From: an uncultured Lachnospiraceae bacterium
Lineage (GTDB): Bacteria; Bacillota; Clostridia; Lachnospirales; Lachnospiraceae
Reading direction: 5' to 3'
DNA length: 64,000 nt
NCBI GenBank assembly: GCA_945621435.1
Contig: CALZBR010000003.1
Coordinates: 1-64,000, forward strand
Made by a program: the position numbers and the translations under genes. Below the pieces are notes generated by a model that saw only the letters and a program-made list of their open reading frames with translations, had not been told where the DNA came from and made no database searches. Positions 1 to 7,810 of the stretch are shown piece after piece. Within the stretch, counting starts at the first letter, position 1, and each line of letters opens with the position of its first letter.

Positions 1-1096
1 GTCCTGTCCACTGCTTATCCGTAATATCTGCTCCCACATTTTTGCTTACACTACTCGCAGCAAATGCTTGTCCCTCATCAGTTCCTGGAAAAAACACCCT
101 TACTAAATCTTTCTCATCTGGCATACAGTAAAAACCACTACCATCATTAGATGAATAAGCTGTTGAATATGGCAACCAAACAGTTCCACCCTGATCATAT
201 TCCTCATCAATGTCTATCAAATGCACCTGTACCATATCGCCGTTTACTTTCATTACTTCACCGGTATACATCTTTCCAGCTATATTATTATTTACAACAA
301 TTGTTTGCTTAAAACTACTCTCTCTTCCAAAGAAAACAGTAGTTATCAACATTCCACTCACCAATGTTGCATATATTCCCTTAACTCTCTGAGTACTACC
401 ACCATAAGTCACTGCGTCTCCAAGAAACATATATTGTGTCGTTCTTACATTTGTTCCAAGTGTATCTTCCAACATTATATCTTGTGTTTTTATATTTTCC
501 GATTGAACTTTTGTTTCTACTTTTGTCAAATCATAAGTTGGAATATTCTGTGGAATTCCGATCGTTATTATAGGTATTTCCTTATTAACAGATGTCAAAA
601 CGGAGGCACCTAATCTTGATGCCATGCGCTTACAAAACTCCCAATCAGTTTCATTTAACTGGACAATCATATTCTTTATACAGGTATCAGAAACTTGAAC
701 ATCAATTGTTGCATTGGCACCAACTGCCGACGCCATAATTTCCTCATATGTTTTCTGAGTATTCTGATAGCTTCTGTTTTTCTTTTCAACATCAATCAGA
801 CTACTTGTGGATGTTAATATAAGCTTTAGTAAAGCATAATCATCCTTCTCTTCTAATCCGATATTGGAAATTACTCCTACAAACAAAACTTCTGGCTGTC
901 CTTGTGCAGTTGTGCTAATTTTTACAGAGGTTTGCTCATTTACTCGATCGATATATTCCCTTGCAACGTCTACATCCATTTCACCGATAAGCACTGCTGT
1001 CCCATGCTCATTCACTGAATGCTTAATTTCCAACTCTACTAACTTTTTAAATACAACGCCATCTATCTTTATATTCACATGCGTAATTGGTTCCAT
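1..1096 (-). CDS. VgrG-like spike protein, partial (3' end beyond window)
   Basis: This gene runs off the left edge; about 365 N-terminal residues are visible from the ATG at 1096. Translation begins MEPITHVNIKIDGVVFKK and continues without a stop. The first about 250 residues look like the gp27-like hub of VgrG/phage gpD proteins. The last part has the pattern of the gp5 OB-fold (GEVMKVNGDMVQVHLIDID, then a WLPYSTAYSSNDGSGFYCMP stretch and VRVFFP), typical of VgrG/phage spike base domains. In a contractile system this trimer sits on the tube tip and carries effectors. It starts 2 nt after the stop of the DcrB-like gene, so the two are translationally linked. VgrG/spike family is fairly sure; the type of any C-terminal effector extension is unknown because it is outside the window. 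Confidence 0.78.
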   Translation of the reverse strand, partial: MEPITHVNIKIDGVVFKKLVELEIKHSVNEHGTAVLIGEMDVDVAREYIDRVNEQTSVKISTTAQGQPEVLFVGVISNIGLEEKDDYALLKLILTSTSSLIDVEKKNRSYQNTQKTYEEIMASAVGANATIDVQVSDTCIKNMIVQLNETDWEFCKRMASRLGASVLTSVNKEIPIITIGIPQNIPTYDLTKVETKVQSENIKTQDIMLEDTLGTNVRTTQYMFLGDAVTYGGSTQRVKGIYATLVSGMLITTVFFGRESSFKQTIVVNNNIAGKMYTGEVMKVNGDMVQVHLIDIDEEYDQGGTVWLPYSTAYSSNDGSGFYCMPDEKDLVRVFFPGTDEGQAFAASSVSKNVGADITDKQWTG

Positions 1097-1098
1097 TT

Positions 1099-1737
1099 TT
1101 ACGCCTCACTTTCTTCCAGTAATTCTATACTATTAATAATTTCCTTTGCTAACGGTATTAATCTCTTTTTATATTTGCTTAAAAATACTACTGAGCCTAT
1201 CAACACCTTCTCTTTGATGCTAAGATAAAATTGCATATTATAGGCATTACCATCAAGCGCTCTGGACACAAAAGAAACATATCCAATATGAAACATTTTG
1301 TCATCTTGCAAAGCCTTCTGTTCAACACCCTTTTCTATAATTCTAACCTTAGGTCCCATAATATCCATATATTTAGCTGTTACTTCAACAAAACTTTTTA
1401 TCTCTTTATCTTTTACTTGATGTGTGGTCGAATTAAAGAGTAATTGAAAACCAATGTTCAGTTGTCCGAAAAGATGACTGGGTGTATTACCCATGGGACA
1501 TATTTGTTTTGTTATATCATCTGAAAAACGGAAGAAATCTTCTGGCATGTAAATACTAATCCCTAACTCTGGAATCAGGCGCCTCTCAAAAGTTACTTCT
1601 TCCCCCATAATATGTACCTTCTCATCGTATATAGATTCATTCATTTCCTGTTCTAATTTTTTGGTTGATTTCTTCCTTTTTTCTTCTTCCTCCATTTGCT
1701 TCTTTATTTTCATTATTTCTTCATCTTTATATTGCAT
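1099..1737 (-). CDS. DcrB/EagR-like (DUF1795-type) small protein, candidate effector or spike chaperone
   Basis: The product is about 212 residues. The chosen ATG at 1737 has AGGAAGGTG upstream; an in-frame GTG at 1746 lies too close to that site. The first about 45 residues are charged and probably coiled coil (KKQMEEEEKRKKSTKK). The rest has the look of the DcrB/PsbP-like fold: a region around IYMPEDF, then alternating strands and two helices up to a C-terminal LAKEIINSIELLEE. DUF1795 proteins adjacent to vgrG are known in T6SS loci as EagR chaperones that hold effector transmembrane segments. The position immediately before the spike gene fits such a role. There is no signal peptide. The family assignment is by pattern only; a structural role is the alternative. 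Confidence 0.5.
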   Translation of the reverse strand: MQYKDEEIMKIKKQMEEEEKRKKSTKKLEQEMNESIYDEKVHIMGEEVTFERRLIPELGISIYMPEDFFRFSDDITKQICPMGNTPSHLFGQLNIGFQLLFNSTTHQVKDKEIKSFVEVTAKYMDIMGPKVRIIEKGVEQKALQDDKMFHIGYVSFVSRALDGNAYNMQFYLSIKEKVLIGSVVFLSKYKKRLIPLAKEIINSIELLEESEA

Positions 1738-1742
1738 AACAT

Positions 1743-2930
1743 TCACACCTTCCTATCAGTATAATCGATTTTACTTTTTTTCTTTACATCTGTACCCCAT
1801 TCCAATATAGGAGAATTCGTATAAAAAAGGAAACCAATAATCAGAAGAAAAATTGCTATTACAAATGGAGTATTGTAATTTTTATTTATTGGCAGATAAG
1901 ACCCTGTCAACCAATCCTTCTTTGCCACATACGCTTTATGTGTAGCATTTTTTTGATATAAAACAGGCACCTTATCTCCTTTTGAAAGAATATGAGAAGA
2001 ATATCTTTCTGATATTTCTTCCAAATAGTTATAACCTTCTACAGGATACTCAATCCATACTATGTAAGATGGAACTTCAAACGAACGATTTCCTGCTCTA
2101 ACCCACTCCTTCGTCGTTTGTATCGCAGTGACAGTCCCCTTTACCTGCACATATTCCGTACTTTTCACAGCATCCACCACTCGACAAAGCACATTTATGC
2201 AAAGAATAATTCCCGCTATCCAAAACAACCACTTACCACATACTCTATTAATACTTCTTTTGTCCTCTTTTATCAGTATTTCCTGCGCACATTCTACATC
2301 ACTTTTTTTCTCTTGCACTACATCTACCTGTTGCAAATCTTTATTTTCACATCCAATTTTTATATTATCCAATGTCCCATACTTTGCAGCATTTAAAACA
2401 TCTACACAAATATTTGCTTTCTTCAATGCCTTTTGCACCACATCCGTTTCTATACTTCTCAATTCTCTGGATACAAAGGTAGGAAATTTTCTTACCTTGC
2501 CATGATACGAAAATTGAAAATACACATAATTTGTCGTATTTAATAAATTTTTGTAGCCCTTTTTAATATCATCAATATCTTTCGCATAAATCAATTGAAA
2601 TTTCCAAGGATTTAAATTGGAAATATAAGCAATTCTTCCACCTTCTATGTCAAGCATAAGTGTTGCATTGTTAACATAAATGGTATACGGCTTATCAAAA
2701 TTATGTTTTGGTACATTTTTTTTAACTGTTCGGGCAACTATCCAATCTGTAATCTTATTGTTTTGAATATTTGTATACAAACAAAGTGGAACATATGTTA
2801 CTGCAACCAAAGCGCAAATAGGCAAAAAACTTCCTTCCACTCCACTAAAGCCTATTCCATATATAATAGCCGCACTGCACAGTATAACTGCGACATTTAA
2901 TAAAATAAAACTAATACCTATTTTCCTCAT
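1743..2930 (-). CDS. four-TM membrane protein with DUF3592-like domain
   Basis: A 395-residue membrane protein. Hydrophobic segments lie near residues 5-25, 32-52, 235-252 and 355-372. Between the last two is a soluble domain (VQVKGTVTAIQTT, later KGDKVPVLYQKN) that resembles DUF3592, found in many bacterial membrane proteins of unknown function. The first soluble stretch (residues 60-230) is PH-like in predicted strand content but I do not recognise it. It lies between the candidate baseplate genes and the DcrB-like gene, 5 nt from the latter. In a Gram-positive system it could be the membrane anchor that TssJLM provides elsewhere, or an immunity protein. Function unknown. Confidence 0.5.
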   Translation of the reverse strand: MRKIGISFILLNVAVILCSAAIIYGIGFSGVEGSFLPICALVAVTYVPLCLYTNIQNNKITDWIVARTVKKNVPKHNFDKPYTIYVNNATLMLDIEGGRIAYISNLNPWKFQLIYAKDIDDIKKGYKNLLNTTNYVYFQFSYHGKVRKFPTFVSRELRSIETDVVQKALKKANICVDVLNAAKYGTLDNIKIGCENKDLQQVDVVQEKKSDVECAQEILIKEDKRSINRVCGKWLFWIAGIILCINVLCRVVDAVKSTEYVQVKGTVTAIQTTKEWVRAGNRSFEVPSYIVWIEYPVEGYNYLEEISERYSSHILSKGDKVPVLYQKNATHKAYVAKKDWLTGSYLPINKNYNTPFVIAIFLLIIGFLFYTNSPILEWGTDVKKKSKIDYTDRKV

Positions 2931-2982
2931 TTTTAATCTGCCGATTATCCTAGAAACAAATAATCACTCGTTCCTTCCTTAA

Positions 2983-3762
2983 TTAATCTACAATAATTCT
3001 TCTTTCCATTCTTTGACTCATAGATTGTCTATTAGTCCCACCGCCACTAGTACGCAAAATTTCACACAGTGCCTTATATATTTCCATATTACTCATTTCC
3101 TTATATGGCCTGTTCAACCTACTCGAAATATAAAAAAGAATAGCCTCACGATTCATCGTTTTTCCATCTAAATTCAATACTTGCTGTATAAACATAATAT
3201 CTTGTTGGTTCTGTAAGCCTTTTTTCCTGGCCTCTTTTGCAAATTCTATGAGTACACGTCCGGAAATAGATTGTTCCCCATAGCCAGACCATTGCGCATT
3301 AATTTCGTTTACTGTATCAAATTCAGTATTTAAATCTTGAAAATCCCTATACTGATTCCTTAAAACAGCGCCATTTTGCAGTCTAAATCGACAAATCTCA
3401 ATCTTATTTGTTGCACCAATAGAATCTGACGTAAGCTCTAATTGTAATTCTCCAATCATGAAATTTTTATCACGACTCATATTCCCTACATGTAAACGCA
3501 AAATTTGCCAATCACTTCCGGAATTAATCATGACTTTCATTTCATTAGGTAGAAAATATAAATTTTCTGAATACTTTATAATACCACGACCAACATGCAA
3601 AAAATTGCCTAACATAGTAACTTTACATCCCGAAATAATACCATCCGCATACCCAGCATATTCTAAAGTCCCTAAATCTATTGCATACATTTTCATGGTT
3701 TCTAACATTTCCTGTGTTAATACAGTTCCTGTTTCAAAAACAGGTATCTTAAACCCTGCCAT
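2983..3762 (-). CDS. candidate baseplate/adaptor protein of the contractile system
   Basis: The product is about 259 residues. The ATG at 3762 was chosen because GAGGTG sits 7 nt upstream; the GTG at 3771 overlaps that site. The N-terminus (FETGTVLTQEMLETMKMYA, then YADGIISGCKV, then LHVGRGII) follows a layout seen in phage-tail and injection-system baseplate or fibre-adaptor proteins: a short docking helix followed by a beta-rich domain. It also recalls the W-EG-L-PQHFQ start of TssK. The C-terminal half is helical with a basic tail (RQSMSQRMERRIIVD). It is 15 nt from the preceding gene. I do not recognise a named family; the baseplate role is inferred from context. Confidence 0.45.
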   Translation of the reverse strand: MAGFKIPVFETGTVLTQEMLETMKMYAIDLGTLEYAGYADGIISGCKVTMLGNFLHVGRGIIKYSENLYFLPNEMKVMINSGSDWQILRLHVGNMSRDKNFMIGELQLELTSDSIGATNKIEICRFRLQNGAVLRNQYRDFQDLNTEFDTVNEINAQWSGYGEQSISGRVLIEFAKEARKKGLQNQQDIMFIQQVLNLDGKTMNREAILFYISSRLNRPYKEMSNMEIYKALCEILRTSGGGTNRQSMSQRMERRIIVD

Positions 3763-3777
3763 ATTTTTCACCTCATC

Positions 3778-4446
3778 CTATAGCAATTCCATTTCATCAA
3801 TAATTGTTGTCTGCTCTTCCCCCAAAACCGCAAAATGATTTTCCCAAAAAACATGTAATGTATATCCTAAGGGTTGAAACAATTGTTGTATTACTTCGAT
3901 TTTTAACAGACTATCCTCATTCTTCTTCTCATTAAGGTATAATAATAATTGTTTTTCATTCAACTTATTTTTATATACAATACCGCCATTTAATACTGTA
4001 ACCATTACATCTGCAAATTTATCCACAGATTCTTTACTTTCTGCTTGTCTCCACAATGTATGAGAAATATAATATTTGTTATCTGTTGACAAAGAATTAA
4101 ATAAACTTCTAATTCTTTCTCCATAGATGCCTTTCTCCAAATAATTCCAGTACCTTCTAACCTGTAATTCCTGAACGGTAACTCCTCGACGATATTCGAT
4201 ATCCGTTAAATAATGCATGTATATATCAAAAAGCCAGTCTTGATATTTCTTAGTTATTCGACCATTCTTAAACAGTGGATGCATGATATTATCATACCGA
4301 TAAAATCCATTGATACCTATTTTTATTATCCCTTCTTGCATCTCCATCCACTTGGGTAAACATTCACTATACGGACTGTACGAGGTGCTTTGATGAAATC
4401 TGACCTTATCTTTATTTTCCGCTACTACCTTCCACAATTTATCCAT
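3778..4446 (-). CDS. uncharacterised protein, candidate baseplate component
   Basis: A 222-residue soluble protein without TM segments or signal peptide, starting 3 nt after the previous gene's stop. It is rich in aromatic residues (HQSTSYSPYSE, MKWMEMQ-like segment, YWNYLEKGIYGERI) and ends in a small beta-rich domain (LGYTLHVFWENHFAVLGEE, then IDEMELL). It lies between a 424-residue protein and the adaptor-like protein, where T6SS and phage loci usually encode the paired wedge proteins (TssF/TssG, gpJ/gpI). That pairing of a larger and a smaller gene is the only argument for a TssG-like role. I could not assign a family from sequence. Confidence 0.4.
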   Translation of the reverse strand: MDKLWKVVAENKDKVRFHQSTSYSPYSECLPKWMEMQEGIIKIGINGFYRYDNIMHPLFKNGRITKKYQDWLFDIYMHYLTDIEYRRGVTVQELQVRRYWNYLEKGIYGERIRSLFNSLSTDNKYYISHTLWRQAESKESVDKFADVMVTVLNGGIVYKNKLNEKQLLLYLNEKKNEDSLLKIEVIQQLFQPLGYTLHVFWENHFAVLGEEQTTIIDEMELL

Positions 4447-4449
4447 TCC

Positions 4450-5724
4450 TTACACCAACTCACCAATACATTTAAATTCAGGTAACTGCCATTGCATTTT
4501 ACTTACCAAATAACTCATAATATCACTTTTAAGATAATTACTATCTTCCTTAGCTTTGAATTTGAAGATTAGATAAGGACGATTATTTCCTATTCTAATT
4601 TCATCTTCAATAAAATCATCCAGAAAATAAGTGTTATAATTTCCTTTGTGATAATCTACTAAATCTATATCCATTAATTGCAAATACTCTTCATACTGCA
4701 ATCCGGTTACGAAACGCTTCACTTCCGCTATCGTATGTATACAACATCTACCTTTTTCATTTTCACTTCCGTTTTTAAAGATTGGCATCTCGTAATTCTT
4801 ATTTAATGATTCATATCCTAATTCAAGAAGTTTCCAATTAACCGGATTAGCCTCATCGCATATAATATGCATATCTCCCTTCTGCCAAAAAACATTCCAT
4901 AACTTATTATTATCATTCACCACCAAATAATCTCTACCGGATACAAACCTTTCTTTATATATACAATGTTCGTAATGAATTCTATCTATTGCAAAATCCG
5001 GATATGCTCCCGTCTTCTGTTCTACAAATCGAACATTCCACATAGGAACCAAATCATAAATTATACTATCCTGATATTCCTGAAAATCAATGCATATTCT
5101 TTTTACCTCTTCATCTAGCGGACAATCAGTACTTATTAAATGCACATCAAAATATTTTCTCAAATATGGAGCACAAACAGTGTTCCATTGAATATTATTA
5201 CTTTCAAAAATGCTATATAAAGCTTCAATTTGCTTAAAATAGGATGTGTTCCGTTTCAGCTGTATTTGCGCAGGATACTCATCTTCTTCTGTGAAAAGTG
5301 TTGCCTTGAAACTCCTTTTTTCACTCTCTAATCTTCGTAATTGTTCATATTCAAGTTTAATAAAAATACTCATAACGAAATAGGGCTTTCCTTGTTGTAA
5401 GCAGTCTTTCATATCTTGAATATCAATAATTATTTCATTTAAATCGTCATATCGCATTGGAACTAAAGCTTCCTCAGTAATATCAATTTTATTCCTATAC
5501 TGAACTCCAGTAATAATTTCATACTTTTCTTTACTTTTTTGTTCAGTACGAAAAAGTCTTTCCTCAAGTTCAGTATATGAATTTTCAACATGGTCATAGA
5601 ATGGTAACAAAGTTTCCTTTAGTACCTCTTTTAATGCACGCCTTTCCCCTTCATCACTTACTTCCAGGAGCCGCTCATTAATATACTTTTCAAATTGAAA
5701 TCCTTTTGTAAAAAAACTCTCCAT
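4450..5724 (-). CDS. uncharacterised protein, candidate TssF-like baseplate wedge
   Basis: A 424-residue soluble protein. The N-terminal about 100 residues are helical and charged (EGERRALKEVLKETLLPFYD); the rest alternates strand and helix. The C-terminus (RPYLIFKFKAKEDSN, followed by a helix ending in LPEFKCIGELV) looks like a domain that contacts partners. It is the first of three closely spaced genes (8, 3 and 15 nt gaps) lying between the second sheath-like gene and the membrane protein. By size and order it may be the wedge protein equivalent to TssF. No motif proves this. RBS is AGGAG 5 nt before the ATG. Confidence 0.42.
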   Translation of the reverse strand: MESFFTKGFQFEKYINERLLEVSDEGERRALKEVLKETLLPFYDHVENSYTELEERLFRTEQKSKEKYEIITGVQYRNKIDITEEALVPMRYDDLNEIIIDIQDMKDCLQQGKPYFVMSIFIKLEYEQLRRLESEKRSFKATLFTEEDEYPAQIQLKRNTSYFKQIEALYSIFESNNIQWNTVCAPYLRKYFDVHLISTDCPLDEEVKRICIDFQEYQDSIIYDLVPMWNVRFVEQKTGAYPDFAIDRIHYEHCIYKERFVSGRDYLVVNDNNKLWNVFWQKGDMHIICDEANPVNWKLLELGYESLNKNYEMPIFKNGSENEKGRCCIHTIAEVKRFVTGLQYEEYLQLMDIDLVDYHKGNYNTYFLDDFIEDEIRIGNNRPYLIFKFKAKEDSNYLKSDIMSYLVSKMQWQLPEFKCIGELV

Positions 5725-5732
5725 CGTTTCTC

Positions 5733-7790
5733 CTATTCAATAAATATTGAAACCTTTTCTTCTTTTAATAAATCATAGCTATTAAAATATACTGAAAACG
5801 TGCATTCATTACCTGTATCATCTAATTTATAATTCAATTTTTCATTCTCTTTTAATAAGGCATTAATAATCGATTTATCATCCGTAAACCAGTTTGAGAT
5901 AATACTTCCTGGTCTTTTTTGAAAGAACTGATTAATTAAATTCTTTTTAAAATCCTGAGTTTCATATCGAATTATCCGTTCAATATAATTTATTGTTTGA
6001 ACCATTGATATAGATAATGGGTTTCCGTTAGTATATGAAAATACTCTATCCGTCAAAATAATCACTTTCCCATTTCTTTGTCCAAACAACACACCTCTGC
6101 TTTTTTGTATTGCAGTCTCCAATAATTCTGACGAATACTCTATTGTTTCACTAAGCATATTAGAAACAGTTACTTGATTGTTCCCGCCTTCTGTAAAACG
6201 ATATGCTACACCTGGAAGTTCCATATTTACGCCTCGTTTGAAATGTGCCCTTAAATATTGAGGACATTGACATGCTGCAACTAATCCTGCTGCAATATAT
6301 GCAGCTTCGATTCCCAATTCATCCAACCAGACATTTCTTTTACCATTACTTATGATTATTTCTGTTAAATCATCATATTCTAAATATTCTCCTACACATA
6401 AACATGCAGCTTCACTTGTCATCACTGTGAAATTAGGAAAACAAGGAACAATATAATCTTTATTTTCAAGTCTGTCTAATGGGGCAAATAGGTCATTAGT
6501 ATAATCAATGCCTTTTCTAGAAAATAATGTAAATGTACTTTCTTCTTCGAATGCCAAACTAAGGAAATTTTGAATTTTGTATTTTGCAGATACTTCTAGT
6601 AATACACAAACGGATTCTATATCTGTTCTGACGTATTGATTTCGTCCTTTATTTGCTTTAAATCTCTCCCTGATTGAATTTCCATCCATATAATCTACAA
6701 GTGCTATGTTGGGAATTATCGAATACCATATTGTATTTTGATAAAAAATTTTATCATTTACTGAACGTAAATATATTTCTAGTTTTTCTCTATTTTGTTG
6801 AACCGCTACATCGGAAACACTAAAATTGCTTATTATAAGTGCCGGTGCCATCCCTTGCGCTGTTTGATATTGCTCAAAATAATTCTTAATTCCGAGCATT
6901 GTCTCAAAAAGTGGTTTAGCTGTTAGCCAAAATCTTTTTATTATTTCCTCATATAAATTACAGTATTGTGTATATTTTTTTTGAATAATACCATATTCTT
7001 TGTTTACAAATAATACCGGTAGCATCAGCAGATCCTCGAGTAAAGTCATGTGCTTAATTTGCTTGGTTTCTGATACTATTCGCAAATATTCTAAGACTGT
7101 TTTTTGGTAAACCGTTATATCTGTTTTCTCAACTATAAATACCTTGTTTCGATATCCGGAAGCACTTTTTATTACTTTAATTTGCATTCTTTCATCATCA
7201 TGCAAAATACCTCTGTCAATTTTTGATTCTTTTCCCATATGAGGCAAATATGATATAACTTCTTCTAAAAAAGCTTTTAGCAATAATATTCCATCATCAC
7301 AATTCTGATGAAATTCATTAGTCCACAGATCCATACCATATAAATTTCCGTTTGTCTGTTTAACTAATTTATTAACTACAGCATTTTTTTCTTTTATGAA
7401 AACTTTCGGCTCATTTGAAGTTAACATATTTTCCAAAATATCACTAAAATTCGTCAACAAATATTTCTTGTTTTGTTTGGCTTCCATTAGGTATAAAAGC
7501 ATATTGAACAAAGAGTCTTCTTTATTCAAATAAAGCGTAGGCTGTGAATTTTCAATAGATTCTCTCGAAAACAGTACCTGATGATTACATGTATCTAACA
7601 ACATATATACTTCAGGTGTAAATTTTGAAAGAAATTCTTGAAATGACTTAACTTCTAAATGTTGATGGATTTTCAAAACCACTTCGTCAGTCAGACTCTC
7701 TTTTTCTCCTGATTCATTTACTAACGTCAATAAATTTGTCTTATTTGGATTTATCTCCTCAAAAAGAATTGTCCTATTTGTCTGCTCCAT
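5733..7790 (-). CDS. second sheath-like protein (paralogue of the 723-residue protein)
   Basis: The 685-residue product is clearly paralogous to the protein at 15618-17789. Both start with TNRT(M/I)LFEEINP, share SF.EFL.KF.P near residue 60, a YFEQY/FFEQY segment, an I(V/I)PNI block, a C.PNFT block and AAGLVAA.QCP.YLR. The shared AAGLVAA region resembles the membrane-like helix of contractile sheath and TssC proteins. Divergence is strong outside these blocks, and it is encoded with the baseplate-side genes rather than beside the tube genes. I infer a specialised ring (first sheath ring, cap, or baseplate-docked sheath). It follows the Hsp70-like gene by 20 nt. Paralogy is certain; sheath identity is probable. 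Confidence 0.62.
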   Translation of the reverse strand: MEQTNRTILFEEINPNKTNLLTLVNESGEKESLTDEVVLKIHQHLEVKSFQEFLSKFTPEVYMLLDTCNHQVLFSRESIENSQPTLYLNKEDSLFNMLLYLMEAKQNKKYLLTNFSDILENMLTSNEPKVFIKEKNAVVNKLVKQTNGNLYGMDLWTNEFHQNCDDGILLLKAFLEEVISYLPHMGKESKIDRGILHDDERMQIKVIKSASGYRNKVFIVEKTDITVYQKTVLEYLRIVSETKQIKHMTLLEDLLMLPVLFVNKEYGIIQKKYTQYCNLYEEIIKRFWLTAKPLFETMLGIKNYFEQYQTAQGMAPALIISNFSVSDVAVQQNREKLEIYLRSVNDKIFYQNTIWYSIIPNIALVDYMDGNSIRERFKANKGRNQYVRTDIESVCVLLEVSAKYKIQNFLSLAFEEESTFTLFSRKGIDYTNDLFAPLDRLENKDYIVPCFPNFTVMTSEAACLCVGEYLEYDDLTEIIISNGKRNVWLDELGIEAAYIAAGLVAACQCPQYLRAHFKRGVNMELPGVAYRFTEGGNNQVTVSNMLSETIEYSSELLETAIQKSRGVLFGQRNGKVIILTDRVFSYTNGNPLSISMVQTINYIERIIRYETQDFKKNLINQFFQKRPGSIISNWFTDDKSIINALLKENEKLNYKLDDTGNECTFSVYFNSYDLLKEEKVSIFIE

Positions 7791-7810
7791 CTTTTCCCTA
7801 TTCCTTCTAT

